Source: Hyparrhenia diplandra (lineage: Eukaryota > Streptophyta > Magnoliopsida > Poales > Poaceae). From it: DNA of 64,000 nt. The first letter of the stretch is position 1. Each line of letters starts with the position of its first letter. The notes under the pieces are model-generated. The model did no database searches and was not told the DNA's origin. It was given only the letters and a program-made list of their open reading frames with translations. Location: assembly GCA_015847255.1 (NCBI GenBank), contig JADLZK010000229.1, positions 1 to 64,000 of the forward strand, in the 5' to 3' direction. Made by a program: the position numbers and the translations under genes. Of the stretch, positions 57,519-64,000 are shown one piece after another.

Positions 57519-58462
57519 TGTTGGGGGGAGACCGGAACTTGCCCACCCCCAGCGGTCGGCCCAAGAAATCTAAGGGTCAAGAAGGAAAGATTGCGGCGAT
57601 ATGACGAAAGCCAGGACATTCGGCTCGACGGGGCGGATGTCAGAACATTCGTTTAGGGCAGATCGGGTGCCCGCGTTGGACGAGGGTCTTCGGTCAACGA
57701 CGCCGAATGTGAAAAACTTCCGTCCCCGGAGGTGTTGGATCAAGGATCGCGACGAACGAAGGTATTTGCATTCGGGCGTGTTTGCCGAAAGGAGGGTTTC
57801 CCGCCGCCCCGAAGTCGACTGGTGAGGCGGGCGACGAAACCCGGGCTTTCGGCCGGTTAGCCGAAACTCTAGTTTTTTCTGGCTAAGCCCGATCCGCTAA
57901 ATGGATGGGGGCCGGCGGTGGCCTTCGGTCACGGTGGTCGAGACGCCGAAGCTTTTCGCCGGCTCGCCCTAAGCAGGCCGTCCGGGATGCCCGAGCCGAA
58001 TGTTTGGATATTCGGTTAGACGCGCGATCGGGCCGAATGCCCGAGGACGACGTTTCAGGGGGAACATCGCCGGATCCGATAGGTTTCGGCCCGGACGGAT
58101 GAAACCGATCACTTTCGCCATCCGGCCGAGAGGTCCGGCCCCGGTGACTTATCGTTTTGCCTTGCAGGTTCCCCAGGCCCGGTGCCAGCGCCTCACCGGG
58201 GTGGATGCGACCGCGAGGCGGAAAGTACCATTCTGCCCCTCAACGTCGGGCGGGGAAGCGCCGGGCCTAAGAGCAAAGAGAAGGGTAAAATCGGAATTGT
58301 AATAGTCTACGGACTATAAATAGACCCCCAAGGGGGCTTTGTAAGGGACGATGGAGAATTAATAAGAAGAGTGTTCCGCATTGGCATATATTGAGAGTTG
58401 AGTTTAGCTTAGTCAAGCGATTCTGTCCTACCGGGGGGTAGCCTGCCGGGGCTACACCAACA
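57519..58462 (+). repeat. 3' LTR of the Tat element
   Basis: Partner of 45300-46238; TATAAATA at 58315-58322. The right end is fixed by CCATG at 58463-58467. Confidence 0.92.
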
Positions 58463-58549
58463 CCATGATTTGTGGCCGGGTCCGATTTGTTTGCTTCTTA
58501 AAAAACGTGTGTATACTTTTTTTTTTTCTCCTGCCGTATATACATCCAT

Positions 58550-58995
58550 GTGAAAAGACGATACATGTTGAGTATGAGTACATACGTACTGCTATAGTAG
58601 AGGTAGTATGTGTACGTACTCATTATGTGAGAATTAATGAGGTACCCTTGTTTTTAAGGAGTATTTATGTATACTTATTAGATAGTAAGTATAAGAATAT
58701 ACTAATAATAAGTAGTAAATTATACAGGTTCGGGAGTATGTTTATATATTTATTTGCATCTGTACATACTTTTTTAAAATAGAGTATTTGTACATACTTT
58801 TTGGACCGGAAGTATACATACATACTCTACGGTTAAATTAATAGTATAAGTACATACTTAACCATGCGATCGGAGTATATGTACATACTTTGACGTATGA
58901 AGACATACAAAACAACAAGAGTATGTATTCATACTACTTTTTAGAATAAAATATATCTGTATATACTTTGGTGAGAAGGGAGTATGTGTATAAAC
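58550..58995 (+). repeat. Reiterated GTACATACTT motif of family D
   Basis: About ten copies or close variants of GTACATACTT (for example AAGTACATACTTAACC, TGTACATACTTTT, ATGTACATACTTTG, CTGTATATACTTTG) in irregular spacing, with some in reverse orientation as GAGTATGT. Confidence 0.7.
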
Positions 58996-59640
58996 TATAC
59001 TTAATTGAATCAGCCTGCACCCTATATTCACATGGAGATCACGCACACCCCGCTGGATATCCGTTCGGATGGAGGTGATCGAGGACGACTGGGACGTACG
59101 GCCGACGGCAGGACAAAGGCGCAGTATGCGGTGGTACGGCGGAAGGATGGCCTGCCTGGATCTGATCGCGGCGTGGCTCGATCGGCGATCGGCGGAGAGA
59201 ACAGATAGACGCATCGCAGCCTGCGGCCACCCTGGTCGGCGGCAGCCTCCATGCCGTGCGGTGGTGACGACGAACTAGATGAGAACGAAGCCACCGGTGA
59301 TCATTACGAAGGAAACTAGCGTGTAGATTGGCAAAAAAAAAAAAAAAAAAAAAAATCAAACACACATACATACCAACGCACGCAGGATGCTGATGGAAGG
59401 GGCAGGGAGCGCCGGGCGCGCGGGGCCGCCGAGAGCGTTGGCCTAGTTACGCCGCCGGCTGGGGCTGCCTTCTCCGGATCTTGCATGCATAGCCCCGCTG
59501 ATCTGCTAGGAGAGGCCGGATCCCGCTAGGGATGGGGAGGAGTTGAGGGAGCGGATGGAGGCCCGCCGTCGGTCGAGCGACACCGGATCTCGCCTCATGC
59601 TGTGGCTGTCGTCGGGATCTCGGGCGCTCCCGTGCCTCTC
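58996..59640. other. GC-rich half of family D
   Basis: ORFs of 60-118 codons on both strands result from GC content; none resembles a known protein. A 23-base A run divides the region at 59333-59355. Its composition and position mirror the GC-rich halves of families A, B, C and E. Confidence 0.4.
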
Positions 59641-59806
59641 TATTTCAAATACTATCGGCATAAAAACCGGAAGCCACGTAACCGTATCATCTCCGTATCG
59701 GATCTACACCGTCCTCATTTGTTGACCCGCTAATAGCTTGCGTAGGCGGGATGGAAAAATACACAGTATAATTGGTAGGGAGTAGCTACTCAAGGGGAGT
59801 AGAAAA

Positions 59807-59808
<2 letters not shown>

Positions 59809-59845
<37 letters not shown>
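59809..59845. repeat. (TA)18 tract between families D and E
   Basis: A 37-bp TA run at the junction of the two elements. Confidence 0.9.
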
Positions 59846-59847
<2 letters not shown>

Positions 59848-59985
59848 TATGTTATTAGGAGCATAGGGCTTCTATTAATTAGGGGAGCCCTGACCAAACG
59901 CTGGTCTGGTTCCACCTGACTAGCTGCCCACCAGCCCAGCCCGAACCGGCCTGTGAGCCCACCCGGTCGGCCCACCCATCAGCCA

Positions 59986-60013
59986 TATATAAAACCCCAA
60001 ACCCTAATTCCCC
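59986..60013 (+). promoter_or_regulatory. Plant-type core promoter in family E
   Basis: TATATAAAA at 59986-59994 is followed by CCCCAAACCCTAATTCCCC. An AAACCCTAA telo-box beside the start site is common in plant housekeeping promoters. A GC-rich 5' leader-like segment follows, with an ATG at 60114. Confidence 0.5.
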
Positions 60014-60036
60014 ACCAAGCCACCCCTGCCACCCGA

Positions 60037-60058
60037 CCCCCCCCCCCCCCCCCCCCCC
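60037..60058 (+). repeat. Poly-C run, 22 bases
   Basis: Twenty-two C residues in a row within the GC-rich leader of family E. The other strand is a G run able to form a quadruplex. The exact length may be unreliable. Confidence 0.85.
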
Positions 60059-60113
60059 GGATTGGATCGCGGCTGCGTTCCTCCCTCGGCGGCCGGCGGC
60101 GCCTGCCTCCTCC

Positions 60114-63100
60114 GATGGACCGTTCCTCCACCAGCGACCCCCTACCCCACCACCGAGGCACCTTGCGGCGAGCACGGCCAGGCCGTGCCGTGGAGCACGA
60201 GACGGTGGGTGCGCGGTGCCCGTCCCCCACCTACTGCACTGCGGCGCGGTCCCGCCAATTTCGTCGGCGGCGGCGCTGAACAACCTTCCGGTGAACCGCT
60301 AATCGGATTGCGGCCGGATGTGCTACCCCGGCATCAGCGTGGCGGTCAGGCAATCTTGCTCCTCCGACCCGGCGGCGCGGACCAGCTCCTCCAACCTTGT
60401 GGCATCCCAGCTCCCGTCGACCCGCCCCGGGCGAATCCAACCGTGAAGCCCCTCCCCTGCTCCCCTGTTGGTGCAGGTGACGGCGGAGGCCCCTCCCCTC
60501 GTGGATCTGCTGCGACCCCGACCCGTAACCTCTCCCTACTGGTGGTTGTCGCGACGAGCCCCTTCATGCCGATCTGCCGATCTGCTCATGGAAAATGAAT
60601 ATAATTTTTTTTGCAATTTTGATGCAATGCTATACCTTTTCTTCATAAATATGTCAGCATGAGCGCTTATGTGCATATATTTTCCAAAAAATGCTTGATT
60701 TGCTGCCATTTGTATTACTTTAGGCTCAATTGATTTTTGTTGTTGACGTGGCTAACGACAGATTATACGCTGTGCTTGGTTGCAGGTCGATGGCATTGTG
60801 CGGGGCAGCAAAGAGGGCCTGCAGGCAGTACTAATGGCTTAATTCGTCGGGGCGGCCGCGTGGGGGCGATGGCACCGCAACTTAGTTCCCCATCTGCACC
60901 ACAACATGCTGGCTTGGGATAACCATTGAGGGATAAGGTATTGTAGTATTCTATAGTTTGGATGCACAAGATTAATTTTTCAAGCACAAATTTTGTTTCT
61001 GGTTACAGTGTGAGTGTGACTAGAGTAGCAATTGATACTTTTTCCAAAGTCAACTCATTGTACAGTTTGGCTTGCGGCCTCTAGAAAAAATAACTTCTTT
61101 TAGTGAAATTGAGTTCTGTATTTCTATGATTGTACGCATGTTGAAACTATTAAACTATGCATCACGTTTCTGTGCTTGCACACATAAGGTTCTGTGCATA
61201 GAAAACTATGAGTCCCATTTCTCAGCTTTATGCATTCAGTCCATGGGTGATATGTTATTTTTTATTCTAAGGTGGAGGTGGAGCTGATGTGTGGATTGTT
61301 TGAACACTAATGAATGTTGATATGCATAAAAAATGTTCCTATTTTTTTATGCTCACCGTGTAATACCTGGTATGCTTCAATGCACAATTAAATACCTTTA
61401 TTTGGTTTGTATGCATTATTCTTCTATTAATTTTAAATGCTTGTATACACCTCCATGCTATATTTTTTATGCTTCATGTGTGATCGATGGTCTTAGTTGG
61501 AGATGAGTTGGACGATGGTTTTTTTATGCATTTTTTATGGAATAGCACTGTCAAGGAATTGCATGTTCATTGGTCATTGTAATGAAACTGAATGTTCTCC
61601 TATTTTTGGCATTGATTTTTAATGTATCATGTGCCTGCTAAAACACGTTTATATTTCTTTCTAGCCTTTGTAAGGTTTGTGCGCTTACTAAAGCATGTTT
61701 GTAGGCGTATCATGTTGCTACCTGTTAAAATATGTGTGCTATGCCTGCTAAAATGTGCGCTCCCCCTCACCATCGATTTGGTTGGTTGCAGATTCTAGTG
61801 CCGGCTCTCTGGAGATGGCGGGCACGTGGTGGTGCAGCTGTGAGCTTTGCTGTGAGGACGGCAACGGGGCGGGGCCCATCGAGGATGACTACGAACTCGG
61901 TCGTGATGCAGGTGCTCATTGCCATGATGCTGCAGGTGCTCCTTGCCTTCTCGTGACATTTTCTTCTAATTTTTTATGCTTCATAAGCTATAGTGTATAT
62001 GCAATGTTGTAATTGGATTTGGTCGCAGCCTTGCATGAATATGAGGTTGTGGCAAATGAGAGCTAGCAGGCAAGCATAGATGTGTCCATTTAGAGATAAA
62101 TTGTTTTTTGTGCTTGTATACATAAGGTTATATGCATATCAACTATGGTTTGACAATCTGACTAAATAAAAAATTTATTTATGATGTTGTTCGGTGGTAC
62201 AAAGGATGTCTGAGTGCAGCCTCAATTGAAAAATGACTTTTTTAGTGAAATTGATTTTTGTGCATTGTTATTTTCCATGTTATTATATGCCTTAATATTT
62301 ATTTCTATGCTCCATGTTGCTCCAGCGTCTTGAGGTTAAAGCCTCCAGGAGAAACGAGATCTGGGAGACTGGAAAGTGGGTTGCTCTGCTGCTCTTTGTT
62401 CTTGCCTGATTGCCAGGTGTGTGATTTTTTCTAGCTTGCTTCTCTACTGAAACGTTGCTGCTCAGTTGTTTGAACTATGTTCCTGAAATATGTAACTGTT
62501 TATCCATGGCTTGCGGTAGGAGCCCTGAGTACATTTGGTCATCCATGTACATTCGTTCATCCATGTGTATATTTGATTTGAATACAATATCTGCATCAGA
62601 TTGTTCAATGGAAAGCCGCTACTTGTAGAAATTTATTTTTTAATTTTCTTTTTGGTTACTATGCTTTGCATGCGTATTTTTTATATGCATGCTAAATTGT
62701 GTTTTCAGATATGATAAGGACAAATGATTTGAGGCCTGCAAGGTGCTCGACCAAATGTCATATTTGTTACTTTAAACTCTAAGAAAACAAGATGGTTGAT
62801 TTTTTTGCCAGTAGTAATTTGGGTATCTTTTTGTTTGAAGCATTAGAAATTAGCGATGCTAGACCTTGCAATAAGTGGTCGGAATTTGTTTGCTGATTAG
62901 TATGCATAAGAAATTGTTCCTGGTTTTTATGCTTTAATTTTGGGTAGCCATAATGTTCCTGGTTTCTAGGCTCTGATTTTCTGCTACATTAGTTTTGATA
63001 TTTCTATGCTTCATGACATTTCCATGAGTTTTTATGCATATGATGTTTCAATTTTCTAGTACTTGCAGCGCTGTTCTAGCATTAGTTGGGAAATGTAGAG

Positions 63101-63372
63101 TTTCACAATTACATGTTATTTTAAATGTTGCCACTGTAATATAACGTTTCTTTTTTTGACATGTAATAATATAATGTTTCTGTGGATACGTTTTCATGCT
63201 TACCTATTATTCTAATAAATATTAGTCTCACTTACATGGGTCAAGCTATCATTTGTTTGTCCTATTTTATGCTTAACATGGACACTTGGAATTGAATATA
63301 TATGCACGTTGTGTCTTTGCTCTGCAGATTTCTACTGCATGGATGGTGATTGCATCGTGCTGCCTCTCTAAG
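60114..63372 (+). pseudogene. Candidate spliced transcription unit in family E, product unknown
   Basis: Downstream of the promoter, GC-richer islands are bounded by a pyrimidine-rich tract plus AG on the left and GT on the right: 60786-60937 (152 nt), 61792-61911 (120 nt), 62326-62416 (91 nt), 62709-62742 (34 nt) and 63328-63372 (45 nt). The second island is open and reads SLEMAGTWWCSCELCCEDGN. The third reads RLEVKASRRNEIWETGKWVA and then a stop. The first island contains stops, so a continuous protein is unlikely. The intron-like DNA between islands carries the TATGC motif. It could be a captured, decayed host gene or a non-coding transcript. Confidence 0.4.
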
Positions 63373-63710
63373 GTGCCATGGGTGGGGTGTGTAGCCTGGA
63401 CAACATTGTTCATCTAGGTTTTTTTTTTTTTTCTTTAGCAAGCAAGCACATGGGTCTATGCATGTTGAATTGTGTTTTATAAAAAACTTGTATGTGTTTC
63501 TATGCATTATAATGTCTCGGAGACACCAATTCCGCGGGTGTTTTTATGCGGCAAGGCGATCTTCCTTTTTGTCCCACCTGCGCTATCAAATCAAAAGAAT
63601 AAGACCATCCCACGTGTGCGTTCGACCACATGTTATGTGTATAGCTACATTCCTGATGCTGCATAGAAAATTCAAAGGCAAACATGTTGCTTACAAGACT
63701 ACTATGCATA
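61130..63710 (+). repeat. Reiterated TATGC(A/T)T motif of family E
   Basis: About 30 copies, for example TTTTTTATGCTTCAT (about 61470 and 61965), TTTTTATGCAT (about 63030) and TCTATGCATGTTGAA (about 63457). They are spaced irregularly and almost all in one orientation. Confidence 0.65.
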
Positions 63711-63888
63711 GTGCACGAAATGCTCGTATCGTTTTGTTACAACACGTTGCTTGCAAGACTACTATTTTTAGTTGACGCATATTGATTTCAAAACAGATTT
63801 CTGTTCCAAAACTAGGCCCTGTTGACCAGGGTCAATATGCGAAGGAGGGCAAGGCCCTATGCGATAGCTTCTATGCAATCATCCAAAG

Positions 63889-64000
63889 AGTTCTATGTAA
63901 CAAAGCACACCCTCAAGGTGGGGTCTGACCAACACATGCAAAGTTCTATGTAACAAAGCACACCCTCAAGGTGGGGTCTGACCAACACATGCAAAGTTCT
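63889..64000 (+). repeat. 53-bp tandem repeat reaching the right edge
   Basis: The unit starting AGTTCTATGTAACAAAGC is repeated exactly at 63889, 63942 and 63995 (cut by the edge). The two complete units appear identical. Confidence 0.95.

Larger units (their letters stand above)
45300..58462 (+). mobile_element. Tat-lineage Gypsy retrotransposon, 13.2 kb, TSD CCATG
   Basis: LTRs of 939 and 944 bp begin TGTTGGGGG and end CTACACCAACA. CCATG flanks both sides (45295-45299 and 58463-58467). The plus strand encodes gag, protease, RT, RNase H, a second RNase H and integrase, and the minus strand carries an antisense gene before the 3' LTR. A second RNase H and an antisense ORF are known features of the plant Tat lineage. 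Coding frames are broken in many places. Ends and TSD are intact, so insertion is not ancient. Confidence 0.93.
59846..64000 (+). mobile_element. TA-tract-bounded element, family E (left end and at least 4.1 kb)
   Basis: It begins directly after a (TA)n tract. Near its end is a hairpin with stem AGGGCT (59865-59870) and AGCCCT (59886-59891), matching the terminal hairpins of families A-D. A GC-rich promoter- and exon-like part (59900-60590) is followed by AT-rich DNA that reiterates TATGCTT/TATGCAT, often as TTTTTATGC, some 30 times to about 63700. The right end and any inverted partner are outside the window, so membership of the group rests on the left end and architecture. Confidence 0.55.

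Noticed and set aside
59333..59355. A run as a LINE or SINE tail
   Set aside because: There is no RT, endonuclease or Pol III box sequence upstream and no target-site duplication was found around it.

Overview
The window looks like intergenic DNA from a grass (Poaceae, probably panicoid). This is inferred from its repeats: CACTA elements with reiterated TTTGCCGAGTGC-type motifs, a Stowaway MITE with a CTCCGTCCC-type end, and Copia, Athila-type and Tat-type LTR retrotransposons. I see no intact ordinary host gene, no rRNA or tRNA gene and no CRISPR array. Nearly everything is transposable elements nested in one another, and many junctions can be fixed to the base by target-site duplications (TSDs).

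Layout. 1-109: end of a CACTA element. 110-1207: mostly unexplained AT-rich DNA. 1208-2518: Stowaway-like MITE split by a 1,065-bp CACTA element (TSD TTA). 2653-16101: a second CACTA element (TSD AGT), itself split by an 11.4-kb minus-strand Copia element (4610-16035), whose integrase is split in turn by a solo LTR (10018-11509, TSD CTAGT). 16102-17426: a hAT-like MITE and a captured fragment of a plant UDP-glycosyltransferase gene. 17427-23160: an Athila-type Gypsy element with decayed gag-pol. 23161-32133: a complete but pol-less Athila-type element (TSD CCCGC) inserted in the first one.

32167 to the right edge is the most unusual part. Six elements of five unrelated sequence families (working labels A-E, order A, B, C, inverted A, D, E) lie end to end, and the only DNA between neighbours is a (TA)n tract. 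The ends carry short hairpins, and A-D have matching inverted ends. Each element also pairs an AT-rich part, filled with a short motif specific to its family, with GC-rich gene-like sequence. Family D is interrupted by a 13.2-kb Tat-type Gypsy element (45300-58462, TSD CCATG). That element encodes gag, protease, RT, two RNase H domains and integrase on the plus strand, and a multi-exon antisense gene on the minus strand.

Nothing here forms a host pathway. The genes that belong together are the gag-pol modules of each retrotransposon, all broken by stops or frameshifts. Several LTR pairs differ more by 1-2-base indels in G/C runs than by substitutions, so some frameshifts may be consensus errors rather than true decay.
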